NCBI GenBank assembly: GCA_902796505.1
Contig: CADBPA010000182.1
Location: 1 to 26,529 of the forward strand
DNA from: an uncultured Ruminococcus sp.
GTDB taxonomy: Bacteria > Bacillota > Clostridia > Oscillospirales > CAG-272
Length of the DNA stretch: 26,529 bases
Reading direction: 5' to 3'
Shown: positions 16,191 through 23,862 of the stretch, piece by piece
Layout: the number at the start of each line of letters is the position of its first letter
How positions within the stretch are numbered: position 1 is the stretch's first letter
The notes under the pieces: model-generated
Seen by the model: the letters and a program-made list of their open reading frames with translations, nothing else
Database searches by the model: none
What the model was told of the DNA's origin: nothing
Translations under genes and position numbers: made by a program

Positions 16191-18094
16191 CGACGCAGAG
16201 CGGGCCGTTCCGCCACCCGGTCGGCGCTCCGCCGCACGCGGCAAGTTTGTTGTTTTCCCACGACGGATTTGAAAACCGCTCCGGCGCCTTTCTTTCGGGC
16301 GAGCGCAAAGAGATCCTTCTTCTGATCCCGCGCGCCGCCGGCTGCACCTTGGCGTCCGCCGTTCTGCTTTCGGAGAGCGGCGAGCGCGTCGCGCTTCTGA
16401 AAGGGGATTTTTCCGGCATTTCGTCGGGAAGAGACCGTTACCGCTTTCGCATCCCGGAGGAATGGGACAAACCGTCGCTTCTGTTTCTGATTTTTATGCT
16501 GGACACGGCGTTCGGAAAGAAATCGCTTACCGGGAACGCCTTTCACGCGCCGATCGGCTCGCGCGATACCCCCGGCCGCTTTCAGATCTCCATCAGCGAT
16601 CAGGCGCAGCCGGGTTGCCCGAAAAAGCCGGAGATCCTCTATCATATCTTTGTCGACCGCTTTGCAAAAAGCGGAAAAAGCCCCCAAAAACCGGGGCCGC
16701 GGTGGGACGAAGAGATCCCCGAATATCCGCCGTACCCCGGCGCGCCGCTGCGCAACGATTTCTTTTACGGCGGCGACCTTTACGGGATCGCCGAAAAACT
16801 CGACCGGCTTTCCTCGCTCGGCGTCAGCCTGATCTATCTCTCGCCGATTTTTGAAAGCCCCTCCAATCACAAATACGACACCGCCGATTACGAGAAGATC
16901 GACGAAGGCTTCGGCGGAGAGGACGCCCTCCGGGAGTTGATCGCCGCGGCGAAGGCGCGCGGAATGCGGATCATCCTCGACGGCGTTTTCAACCACACCG
17001 GCGCCGACAGCCGCTATTTTGATCGCTACGGCCGTTACGAAGAGCCGGGCGCGTATCAATCGAAGAACTCGCGCTATTTCTCCTGGTATGATTTTCAGCA
17101 TTATCCCGATCGCTACGCCTGCTGGTGGAACATCGAGATCCTGCCGCGTATCCGCACCGGCTGCGTCGATTTTGAAAATTATATCGCCGGCGAGGGCGGC
17201 GTGATCGACCGCTACACGAAAATGGGCATCGGAGGCATGCGCCTCGACGTGGTGGATGAACTGCGCGATTCCTTTATCCGCCGCATCCGTCAGGCGCTCT
17301 TGCGCGACGGCGAGGAGCGGCTGCTCTTCGGCGAGGTCTGGGAGGACGGATCGAACAAGATCGCATACGGAGAGCGGAAGCGCTACTATCTCGGAGGAGA
17401 ACTCGACGGCGTGATGAATTATCCGCTCCGCCGCGGCATCCTCTCCTATCTGCGCGACGGCGAGACCGACGCGCTTCTCACGGCGCTTGAAGATATACAG
17501 GCAAACGCGCCGAAGCCGATCCGCGACCGGCAGATGAATCTGCTCGGCACGCACGACACCGAGCGGGTGCTGACCGCGCTTGCCGGGGAACTTCCCGACG
17601 GAAAGAGCGCGGACGAACGCTGCGCCGCGCGCATGAGTGACGAGGAGTACCGAACAGGGAAGAGAATGCTCTGCGCCGCCTTTACCCTGCTTGCCACGCT
17701 GCCGGGCATCCCGGCGATCTATTACGGCGACGAGGCGGGGATGCAGGGCTACGCCGATCCCTTCAACCGCCGCACCTATCCGTGGGGAAAAGAGGACGAA
17801 GAGATTCTTTCGCATTACGAAACCGTCGGGCGCATCCGCCGCTCGCACTCCGTATACGGCGACGGGCGATTCCGTCTTCTGTTCTGTGACCGGGATCTTT
17901 TGATCTTTACAAGAGAGAATGAAAACGATACGCTCCTGACGGCGCTCAACCGCTCGAAAAAAAAGCGCGAACTCCGGCTCTCCTCACCCGGACGGGATCT
18001 GTTTTCCGGCAGGCGAGCCAAGCGGCATTTGCTTTCTCCGATGAGCGCGATCCTTCTGCGCGTTCATCCAAACGACGATTTACAAATTCAATAA
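16187..18094 (+). CDS. GH13 alpha-amylase-family glycosidase (neopullulanase/cyclomaltodextrinase-like)
   Basis: A 635-residue enzyme that should hydrolyse alpha-1,4 (perhaps also alpha-1,6) bonds in maltodextrins released from glycogen. Residues 1 to about 130 form a beta-rich N-terminal region, as in neopullulanases, followed by the barrel beginning ILYHIFVDRF. All GH13 regions are present: DGVFNHTG, GMRLDVVDE with nucleophile Asp354, FGEVWED with acid/base Glu383, and LLGTHDTERV with Asp457. ATYYGDEAG-type and Asn-rich segments near residue 515 (IYYGDEAGMQGY) fit the family. No signal peptide is visible, so it should act in the cytoplasm. It starts at an ATGA overlap with glgP, which implies translational coupling. 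The exact specificity (debranching, maltogenic, cyclodextrin) cannot be told from motifs. Confidence 0.93.
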   Translation: MTTQSGPFRHPVGAPPHAASLLFSHDGFENRSGAFLSGERKEILLLIPRAAGCTLASAVLLSESGERVALLKGDFSGISSGRDRYRFRIPEEWDKPSLLFLIFMLDTAFGKKSLTGNAFHAPIGSRDTPGRFQISISDQAQPGCPKKPEILYHIFVDRFAKSGKSPQKPGPRWDEEIPEYPPYPGAPLRNDFFYGGDLYGIAEKLDRLSSLGVSLIYLSPIFESPSNHKYDTADYEKIDEGFGGEDALRELIAAAKARGMRIILDGVFNHTGADSRYFDRYGRYEEPGAYQSKNSRYFSWYDFQHYPDRYACWWNIEILPRIRTGCVDFENYIAGEGGVIDRYTKMGIGGMRLDVVDELRDSFIRRIRQALLRDGEERLLFGEVWEDGSNKIAYGERKRYYLGGELDGVMNYPLRRGILSYLRDGETDALLTALEDIQANAPKPIRDRQMNLLGTHDTERVLTALAGELPDGKSADERCAARMSDEEYRTGKRMLCAAFTLLATLPGIPAIYYGDEAGMQGYADPFNRRTYPWGKEDEEILSHYETVGRIRRSHSVYGDGRFRLLFCDRDLLIFTRENENDTLLTALNRSKKKRELRLSSPGRDLFSGRRAKRHLLSPMSAILLRVHPNDDLQIQ

Positions 18095-18117
18095 AAGACA
18101 GATAAAAAGAGGCAGAA

Positions 18118-18618
18118 ATGACGTTTACACTGATCGGAATGCCCGGATGCGGCAAAAGCTGCATGGGGCGGAATCTCGCCGGACGGCTGAAAATGAAAAA
18201 CATCGACGGCGATCGACTCATCGAGCGCGAAATGAAAATGCCCCTGCACGAGATCATCGAGCGATACGGGATGGAGGAATTCAAACGCATCGAAGAGCGG
18301 ATCCTGCTCTCGATCGAGGGCGATCGGAAGATCATCTCTCCGGGCGGCAGCGCGGTCTATTACGACAGCGTGATGCAGCATTTCCGCTCGCTCGGCAGGA
18401 TCGTTTATCTTTACGTCGGCCCGGATCAGCTGAAACTGCGCCTCGGCGATTTCTCGAAGCGCGGCATCGTTCTTGCCCCCGGACAGACGATCGAGGACCT
18501 TTTCCGCGAGCGGACGGCGCTCTACAACAAATACGCCGATATTGTGATCGACTGTGACGGAACCGATTATCTGCGCTATCAGCAAAGGCTGATCCGCGCG
18601 CTGAAATACTGTGAATGA
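18118..18618 (+). CDS. Shikimate-kinase-like P-loop kinase (atypical)
   Basis: A 166-residue small-molecule kinase of the shikimate kinase fold. The Walker A loop GMPGCGKS (7-14) is perfect and the acidic motif NIDGDRLIE (28-36) follows, as does EEFKRIEE, which in shikimate kinase carries the shikimate-binding Arg. Two features differ from typical AroK: the GGG substrate loop reads SPGGS, and the lid has SKRGIVLAPGQT in place of the usual RPLL-type sequence. The later R-x-x-LY-x-x-x-AD-I-V segment (RTALYNKYADIVID) is standard. It would phosphorylate shikimate in aromatic amino acid synthesis or a related small substrate. It is the last gene of the glycogen operon, 23 bases after the amylase with an AAAGAGG site, and no other aro gene is nearby, so I leave the symbol blank. 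Confidence 0.75.
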   Translation: MTFTLIGMPGCGKSCMGRNLAGRLKMKNIDGDRLIEREMKMPLHEIIERYGMEEFKRIEERILLSIEGDRKIISPGGSAVYYDSVMQHFRSLGRIVYLYVGPDQLKLRLGDFSKRGIVLAPGQTIEDLFRERTALYNKYADIVIDCDGTDYLRYQQRLIRALKYCE

Positions 18619-18631
18619 CTTCTGCCGAAAG

Positions 18632-18668
18632 GAAAACCGACCGCCTCTTTCCGAAGCGATCGGTTTTC
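18632..18668. terminator. Terminator between the glycogen operon and ybaK
   Basis: GAAAACCGACCGC (18632-18644) pairs with GCGATCGGTTTTC (18656-18668) with one mismatch. A/T-rich ends on both arms make it usable from either strand, fitting the convergent genes on each side. Confidence 0.8.
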
Positions 18669-18685
18669 GACTTTAAATATGGATC

Positions 18686-19186
18686 TTATTCCTCTTCGCC
18701 GGTCTTTGCCGTAACGTCGGCGTAGGAGAAGCGGATCGCCTTTTCGACGTCGGCGAGGACGACCTCCACCTGATAGCCGATCCGCCCGGCGCTGAAATAG
18801 ACTATTCCGCCGTCCGAGACCGAAGAATCGAAGGTGGTGCGGAAGAATTTCTTCATGCCGATCGGACTGCATCCGCCGTGGACGTACCCGGTCAAGGGAA
18901 GAAGCTCCTTCGCGTGGATCATCTCGACGGATTTCTCCCCGACGGCGCGCGCGGCGGCTTTCAGATCGAGTTCCCGGTTGACCGGGATGACAAAGACGTA
19001 ATGCTCGCCGGATCTGCCGACGGTGACGAGCGTTTTCAGGCATCGGTCGGGATCCTCGCCGAAGATCGCCGCGATCTGCTCGCCGCTGGTGGAGCCGGAG
19101 ACGCGGTCGATATGCGGCACGTAGGAGATCTTTTTCTGCTCCAGAACGCGCATCACGTTGGTTTTTTCATCGCTTTTCTGCGCCAT
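18686..19186 (-). CDS. ybaK: YbaK/EbsC-family Cys-tRNA(Pro) deacylase
   Basis: YbaK-type proteins hydrolyse Cys-tRNA(Pro) mischarged by prolyl-tRNA synthetase, acting in trans as a proofreading domain. The 166 residues show the conserved core: CLKTLVT with the essential Lys51, FVIPVNRELDLK, and GGCSPIGMKK (104-113), with a final FSAGRIGYQVEV strand. The ATG is one base after the stop of the upstream DUF624 gene; its ribosome site AAGGAGG lies in the last codons of that gene, so the two are coupled in one transcript. The pairing has no obvious functional link. Confidence 0.93.
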   Translation of the reverse strand: MAQKSDEKTNVMRVLEQKKISYVPHIDRVSGSTSGEQIAAIFGEDPDRCLKTLVTVGRSGEHYVFVIPVNRELDLKAAARAVGEKSVEMIHAKELLPLTGYVHGGCSPIGMKKFFRTTFDSSVSDGGIVYFSAGRIGYQVEVVLADVEKAIRFSYADVTAKTGEEE

Positions 19187-19187
19187 T

Positions 19188-20279
19188 TTATTCGTCGCCC
19201 TCCTTGTCCTCCGCGTCGTCGGAAAGCGGCGGCAGACCGTTTTTTGCCCGGATGGCGTTGACGCGCTCGCGCTCGGTCACGTCGTCGGTCATCACGGCTT
19301 CTTCCTCCTCGTCACGGCCGGGCGCCTCTTCGGGATGTTCTTTATAATAAGGATCGATGATCAGTTCTTTGATCTTGAAATAGGAGGCGTAAACCTTCAT
19401 ATACGCCATAAGAGCGAACAGAACGGCGAGCGGCAGACCGACGGCGAGCGGCAGAAGAATACCGCCCGAACCGAAGGTGAACATCATCTCAAGCAGGACG
19501 AGGACAACGATGCCGAGTACCGCGAGGATATTGCGCTTGAAGCCTGCCAGAGCGAAAATGACCGAATTTTTCAGGATCTTGAAAACCGACATTTTGAAGG
19601 TCACCATCTGCACGTAAATATAGAAGCGCATCACAAAGTAGAAGACCAGCACGATCACGCTGCCCCAGAAGAGAAGCGAGGTAAAGAAACGCGACGTCCC
19701 GGAAACGAGCAGATAGATATCCGCGCCAAGCAGCGCGAGGATCCCCATATCCAGAGCGCCGAAGGGAAGCGCCTGCTTCCAGTTGCGCTTGACGGCGTAC
19801 CAGAAATCCGACCAGACGAACACCGGCTCGCCGGAGGCGATGTTGCGAAGGATATACGCCGTCCCGACGTTGACGCATCCGAAGGTCAGCAGCGAGAGCG
19901 CCGAAAGGCCGTAAAAGACGTAATTGATCGCGGTCGGCGCAAGCGACTGCACCGGCGTTGCCTGAATGCCGAGCAGGGCGAGCTTATACGGCGTCATCGC
20001 GCCTTCGGCGGCAAAGATGCCGGCGGTATTCTGAAACAGATCGGAGGACGGAAGAAAATATGGGATCTTGAATACGCCCGACAGATTCATGATCAGGAAA
20101 AACAGCGGAAAATTTCCGAGAACCATGAAAATATTGACCGAGACGATCTTTCCGAAATTATCTTTCAGCGTGATCCAGAAACGTTTCAGCCCCGGTTCCA
20201 TCTGCGAGGCGGATTTGCTGACGCCTTTGCCGACGCGTTGACTGTCAAACAATCTGAATTTTTTATTTTTGGGTTTCAA
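19188..20279 (-). CDS. DUF624/YesL-like integral membrane protein
   Basis: A 363-residue polytopic membrane protein of unknown function. About six hydrophobic segments are visible (roughly 45-67, 118-142, 170-192, 198-222, 249-268, 273-295). They follow a basic cytoplasmic N-terminus and precede a strongly acidic hydrophilic tail (about 310-363). The arrangement, with GxAYILRNIASGEPVFVWSDFW in the first half, resembles YesL/DUF624 proteins, which often lie near ABC sugar transporters, but none is here. I choose a TTG start at 20279: GAGGTG stands 5 bases before it and the promoter lies 32 bases upstream of it. An in-frame ATG at 20396 would precede the promoter, and the first internal ATG is not until residue 27. 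It is cotranscribed with ybaK. Confidence 0.78.
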   Translation of the reverse strand: MKPKNKKFRLFDSQRVGKGVSKSASQMEPGLKRFWITLKDNFGKIVSVNIFMVLGNFPLFFLIMNLSGVFKIPYFLPSSDLFQNTAGIFAAEGAMTPYKLALLGIQATPVQSLAPTAINYVFYGLSALSLLTFGCVNVGTAYILRNIASGEPVFVWSDFWYAVKRNWKQALPFGALDMGILALLGADIYLLVSGTSRFFTSLLFWGSVIVLVFYFVMRFYIYVQMVTFKMSVFKILKNSVIFALAGFKRNILAVLGIVVLVLLEMMFTFGSGGILLPLAVGLPLAVLFALMAYMKVYASYFKIKELIIDPYYKEHPEEAPGRDEEEEAVMTDDVTERERVNAIRAKNGLPPLSDDAEDKEGDE

Positions 20280-20310
20280 ACGATTCACCTCAAACTCTTT
20301 TGTTGCTTCT

Positions 20311-20339
20311 ATTTTACCATATCGCGCGGGATAATGCAA
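20311..20339 (-). promoter_or_regulatory. Promoter of the DUF624-ybaK operon
   Basis: On the minus strand TTGCAT (plus-strand 20334-20339), a 17-base spacer and TAAAAT (plus-strand 20311-20316) preceded by TGG, an extended -10 that compensates for the weak -35. Confidence 0.68.
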
Positions 20340-20389
20340 GCGTGCGGAGAAAAAAATAAGCGTCGATCCTTGATTTTTTCGGAAAAAAG

Positions 20390-20418
20390 ATGACAAAGGC
20401 GAAAAAGTATGCTATAAT
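20390..20418 (+). promoter_or_regulatory. Sigma-A promoter of the GNAT acetyltransferase gene
   Basis: ATGACA (20390-20395), 17 bases, then a perfect TATAAT (20413-20418) preceded by TGC (extended -10). The leader to the ATG at 20447 would be about 22 bases. Confidence 0.82.
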
Positions 20419-20446
20419 AAAACAGTTTTGCGGAAAGGAGAGCCAT

Positions 20447-21004
20447 ATGACCGAAGACGATCTTCGTATATTCCGCGCCATGCCGCCCCTTCTGACCGAA
20501 CGGCTTGCCCTGCGGCGCATCCTGCCGTCCGATCTTACGGACGTATATGAATACGCGAGCAACCCCGAAACCTCACGCTATCTTCTCTGGGATCCGCATC
20601 CGGATCTTGCGTACACGCGCGCGTATCTTCGCCGCGTGGAGCATTGCTATCGGAACGGCAGCTTTTACGATTTTGCCGTGACGATCCGCGAAAGCGGAAA
20701 GATGATCGGCACCTGCGGCTTTTCCTCCTTTGATCTTCCGAACAACGCAGGCGAGATCGGTTACGTCCTCAACCCGGCGTTTCATCGGCTGGGCTACGGC
20801 AGCGAGGCGACCGCACGCGTGATCGCGTTCGGATTTGAGACGCTCCGTCTGCATCGCATTTACGCGCGGTATTTCCCGGAAAACGCCGCCAGCCGCGCGC
20901 TCGCCGAAAAATGCGGAATGACCTACGAGGGGTGCGCAAAGGGCGCGATCCTCTATCAAGGGCGTTACCGCGATCTCGCCTTCAGCGCGATCACACGCGA
21001 TTAA
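20447..21004 (+). CDS. GNAT-family N-acetyltransferase (RimJ/RimL-like)
   Basis: A 185-residue GCN5-related acetyltransferase that uses acetyl-CoA to acetylate an amino group on a protein N-terminus or small molecule. The typical start LLTERLALRRILPSD, the central strand KMIGTCGFSSF, the acetyl-CoA pyrophosphate loop HRLGYGSEA (113-121) and the C-terminal NAASRALAEKCGMTYEG (146-162) place it in the RimJ/RimL group. The target cannot be inferred. The ATG at 20447 is chosen: GGAAAGGAG stands 6-9 bases upstream, and an earlier in-frame ATG at 20390 lies inside the -35 element. It appears monocistronic and diverges from the DUF624 gene; no clear terminator follows. Confidence 0.9.
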   Translation: MTEDDLRIFRAMPPLLTERLALRRILPSDLTDVYEYASNPETSRYLLWDPHPDLAYTRAYLRRVEHCYRNGSFYDFAVTIRESGKMIGTCGFSSFDLPNNAGEIGYVLNPAFHRLGYGSEATARVIAFGFETLRLHRIYARYFPENAASRALAEKCGMTYEGCAKGAILYQGRYRDLAFSAITRD

Positions 21005-21052
21005 AACACGCCCGGAATACAAAAAACGCTCATATTTTCCCATCGCCTCCGG

Positions 21053-21058
21053 TATAAT
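21053..21058 (+). promoter_or_regulatory. -10 element of the carboxypeptidase gene
   Basis: A perfect TATAAT lies 27 bases before the start codon at 21086. The best -35 at 17 bases is TCATAT (21030-21035), a poor match, so either an activator or another sigma factor may help. Confidence 0.5.
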
Positions 21059-21085
21059 GAAGCAAAACAAACCGGAGGTTTTTCT

Positions 21086-22270
21086 ATGAAAAAAACGATT
21101 GCGCTTGTTCTTACGCTCCTGATGATTTTCGGCGTCGGAATGCCGATTTATGCGGAAGGAGAACAAAAAAGCGAAGCAGAAAAGAGCGAATCTGCCGAAC
21201 AACCCTTTACGGTCGACGCGCGCTCCGCCGTCCTGATGGAGGCGGAAACCGGAAAGATCCTCTTTTCGCAGAACGAAAACGCCGCCTATTCGCCGGCGTC
21301 CGTCACGAAAATCATGACGCTGCTTCTGACGATGGAAGCGCTGGACGGGGGAAAATTCGATCTTGCGACGATGGTCCCGGTTTCGGCGTACGCCGCTTCG
21401 ATGGGCGGCAGTCAGGTCTTTCTCGAAGAGGGAGAATCGCTCTCGGTCGAGGATATGCTCAAATGTACGGTGATCGCCAGCGCAAACGACGCGGCGGTCG
21501 CGCTTGCCGAATTCGTTTCGGGAAGCGAGGAAGGTTTTGTCGCCGATATGAACCGCCGCGCCGCCGAACTCGGCATGAAGGATTCGCATTTTGAGAATGC
21601 GACCGGGCTCGACGATACGACCGAAAATCACGTCACCTCGGCAATGGATATCGCCCTGATGTCCCGCGCGCTTCTTTCGCATCCGAAGATCACCGAATAC
21701 GCCTCCATCTGGCAGGACACGATCCGCGACGGTGAATTTACCCTGACGAACACCAACCGCCTCGTTCGCTTTTACAGCGGCTGCAACGGCCTGAAAACCG
21801 GATCGACCGACCGCGCCGGATTCTGCATGAGCGCCGCCGCCAAGCGCGACGGGATGCAGCTGATCGCGGTCGTGATGGGCGCGCAGACGCGGGATGAACG
21901 CAACGCGATCGCAAAAAAACTGCTCGATTACGGTTTCTCGAAATATTCGCTTTATGAAACCCCGGAGGAATTTCTCGAATACCTCCCGGTCACCGGCGGA
22001 AAAGCGAGCCGCACCGCTCTGGTCGCAAAGCCTTTTACGGCGCTCGTCAGCAGAGGCGAGGCGGCAGGCGTGGAGAAGCGGTATTCGATCCCCGAATCGG
22101 TCGCGGCGCCGGTCAGAGCAGGGCAGGCGGTCGGAAAGATCGAATTTTACTCCGGGGAGAAAAAGATCGGCGAATGCGAGGTCTGCGCGAAGGACGGCGT
22201 GGATCGGATCGACTTTGCCGAGGTCGTCTTCCGCCTCATCGGCGTGATCCTCGGAAAAAATGCCGAATAA
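21086..22270 (+). CDS. Serine-type D-Ala-D-Ala carboxypeptidase (DacA/DacF family)
   Basis: A 394-residue penicillin-binding protein of the S11 family, which removes the terminal D-Ala from peptidoglycan pentapeptides outside the membrane. It has a signal peptide (MKK, hydrophobic core, cleavage near IYA-EG at residue 23). A Lys/Glu/Ser-rich linker and the transpeptidase-fold domain follow: SxxK as SVTK (Ser72, Lys75), SxN as SAN (132-134) and KTG (237-239). A PBP5-type beta domain follows residue 300. The final VVFRLIGVILGKN could act as a short amphipathic membrane anchor. The ATG has GGAGG about 9 bases upstream. In a spore-former this could be the vegetative DacA or a sporulation DacF-type enzyme; the sequence does not decide, so no symbol is given. 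Confidence 0.94.
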   Translation: MKKTIALVLTLLMIFGVGMPIYAEGEQKSEAEKSESAEQPFTVDARSAVLMEAETGKILFSQNENAAYSPASVTKIMTLLLTMEALDGGKFDLATMVPVSAYAASMGGSQVFLEEGESLSVEDMLKCTVIASANDAAVALAEFVSGSEEGFVADMNRRAAELGMKDSHFENATGLDDTTENHVTSAMDIALMSRALLSHPKITEYASIWQDTIRDGEFTLTNTNRLVRFYSGCNGLKTGSTDRAGFCMSAAAKRDGMQLIAVVMGAQTRDERNAIAKKLLDYGFSKYSLYETPEEFLEYLPVTGGKASRTALVAKPFTALVSRGEAAGVEKRYSIPESVAAPVRAGQAVGKIEFYSGEKKIGECEVCAKDGVDRIDFAEVVFRLIGVILGKNAE

Positions 22271-22295
22271 AATCCGAAGAAAATCAGATAGATAC

Positions 22296-22324
22296 TTGCA
22301 ATACGCAGAAAAATCGTGTATAAT
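22296..22324 (+). promoter_or_regulatory. Sigma-A promoter of pgi
   Basis: TTGCAA (22296-22301), a 17-base spacer and a perfect TATAAT (22319-22324). The predicted leader before the ATG at 22358 is about 27 bases. Confidence 0.85.
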
Positions 22325-22357
22325 AGTATAAAATTAAATCTTTTAAGAGGTTCTTTT

Positions 22358-23701
22358 ATGAGCATCAGACTGGACACCAGATTTACCGAACGATTCATCA
22401 GCGGGGAAGAGATCGCCGCGATCCGCCCGGAAGCCGAAGCCGCTTTCCAAACGCTCGCCGCTCGCACCGGAGCGGGTGCCGACTATCTCGGATGGATCGA
22501 TCTTCCCGAAAACTATGACAAAGAGGAATTTGCCCGCATCAAAGCCGCGGCGCAGAAGATCCGCAAGAACAGCGAGATCCTGATCGTCATCGGCATCGGC
22601 GGCTCTTATCTCGGCGCGAGAGCGGCGATCGAATTCGTCAAGAGTCCGCTTTACAACAATCTGAAAAAGGATACCCCGGACATCTATTTTGCCGGCAATA
22701 ATATCTCTCCCACCGCGCTGACCGAGATCATCTCGATCTGCGAGGGGCGCGATTTCTCGGTCAACGTCATTTCCAAGTCCGGAACGACAACCGAGCCCGC
22801 CATCGCCTTCCGCGTGTTCAAACAGATGCTGATCGACCGTTACGGCGTCGAGGGCGCGAAAGAGCGCATCTTCGTCACGACCGACCGCGCGAAGGGGACG
22901 CTCAAGAAATTCTCGGATGAGGCCGGATACGAAACCTTCGTCGTTCCCGACGACGTCGGAGGAAGATATTCGGTGCTGACCGCCGTCGGTCTGCTTCCGA
23001 TCGCCTGCGCCGGGATCGATATCGACGCCATGATGCAGGGCGCAAACGACGCAAGAAAGACCTATACTTCGCCGGATCCTTCCGAAAACGACGCGGTCCT
23101 GTACGCCTCGCTGCGCAATATTCTGCTCCGCAAGGGCAAATGCTGCGAGATCCTCGTCGGTTATGAGCCGTATATGCTGATGCTCAACGAATGGTGGAAA
23201 CAGCTTTACGGCGAAAGCGAAGGGAAGAACAACAAGGGCATTCTCCCCGATTCGGTCGTTTTCTCGACCGATCTGCATTCGCTCGGCCAGTACATTCAGG
23301 AGGGGCAGAGGACGATCTTTGAGACGGTCGTTTCGGTCAAAGATCCCGGCGCGCGCTTCGTCATCCCCGACGATCCCGCAAATGTGGACGGCCTGAACTT
23401 CATTGCCGGCCGCGAGCTGGATTACGTGAACAAGACCGCGATGCTCGCCACGCTGATCGCCCACAACGACGGCGGCGTTCCGAATATCCGTATCGAGCTT
23501 GACGACAGAACCGCCTACTCCTTCGGCTATCTCGTTTACTTCTTTGAGCTTGCCTGCGCGGTTTCCGGCTATATTCTCGGCGTCAATCCCTTCGATCAGC
23601 CGGGCGTCGAGGCATACAAGAAGAATATGTTCGCGCTCCTCGGCAAGCCGGGATACGAAGAATCGGGCGAAAAACTCCGCGCAAGGATCGAAAAAGCGTG
23701 A
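22358..23701 (+). CDS. pgi: Glucose-6-phosphate isomerase
   Basis: Pgi interconverts glucose-6-phosphate and fructose-6-phosphate in the cytoplasm. It connects glycogen turnover (through glucose-1-phosphate and phosphoglucomutase) with glycolysis. The 447 residues match the short Gram-positive form. Visible motifs are VIGIGGSYLGARAAIEF, ISKSGTTTEPAIAFR (sugar-phosphate binding), the SLGQYIQEGQRTIFET segment with the catalytic Glu region, and a C-terminal helix with Lys near EAYKKNMFALLGKPG. The ATG at 22358 follows AAGAGG at a good distance; an in-frame ATG at 22316 lies inside the promoter. It has its own promoter, and its stop codon runs into an 11-bp tandem repeat. Confidence 0.97.
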   Translation: MSIRLDTRFTERFISGEEIAAIRPEAEAAFQTLAARTGAGADYLGWIDLPENYDKEEFARIKAAAQKIRKNSEILIVIGIGGSYLGARAAIEFVKSPLYNNLKKDTPDIYFAGNNISPTALTEIISICEGRDFSVNVISKSGTTTEPAIAFRVFKQMLIDRYGVEGAKERIFVTTDRAKGTLKKFSDEAGYETFVVPDDVGGRYSVLTAVGLLPIACAGIDIDAMMQGANDARKTYTSPDPSENDAVLYASLRNILLRKGKCCEILVGYEPYMLMLNEWWKQLYGESEGKNNKGILPDSVVFSTDLHSLGQYIQEGQRTIFETVVSVKDPGARFVIPDDPANVDGLNFIAGRELDYVNKTAMLATLIAHNDGGVPNIRIELDDRTAYSFGYLVYFFELACAVSGYILGVNPFDQPGVEAYKKNMFALLGKPGYEESGEKLRARIEKA

Positions 23702-23743
23702 TTTTACCGCGATTTTACCGCGATTTTATCGCGGTTTTACCGC
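23700..23743 (+). repeat. Four tandem copies of an 11-bp unit
   Basis: The unit GATTTTACCGC occurs at 23700-23710 and 23711-23721. Two one-base variants follow: GATTTTATCGC (23722-23732) and GGTTTTACCGC (23733-23743). The first copy begins inside the pgi stop codon. The variants allow a hairpin, listed separately. Confidence 0.9.
23717..23739 (+). terminator. Terminator-like hairpin made by the tandem repeat after pgi
   Basis: ACCGCGAT (23717-23724) and ATCGCGGT (23728-23735) form a perfect 8-bp stem around TTT, followed by three more T's. The T-run is short but the stem is GC-rich, so it can act as the pgi terminator. Confidence 0.65.
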
Positions 23744-23801
23744 TATACAAATCAAACAAAAATTTTTTACGTACATTTTCACCGAAAGACGAAAAAAACA
23801 C

Positions 23802-23830
23802 TTGCTTTTTTTCGCGGAATGGTGTAAAAT
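23802..23830 (+). promoter_or_regulatory. Promoter of the small P-loop protein gene
   Basis: TTGCTT (23802-23807), a 17-base spacer and TAAAAT (23825-23830). The leader to the ATG at 23863 would be about 26 bases. Confidence 0.75.
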
Positions 23831-23862
23831 ATAGACAGAGAAAAAAACAGGAGGTCAAACCC

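Noticed and set aside
13878..16244. Long minus-strand open frame opposite glgP.
   Set aside because: glgP is unmistakable on the plus strand; the antisense product is Arg-rich low-information sequence.
21030..21060. Possible sigma-F/G promoter before the carboxypeptidase gene (TCATA and GGTATAATGA).
   Set aside because: The -10 misses two fixed positions of the sigma-F/G pattern, while TATAAT is a perfect sigma-A -10.
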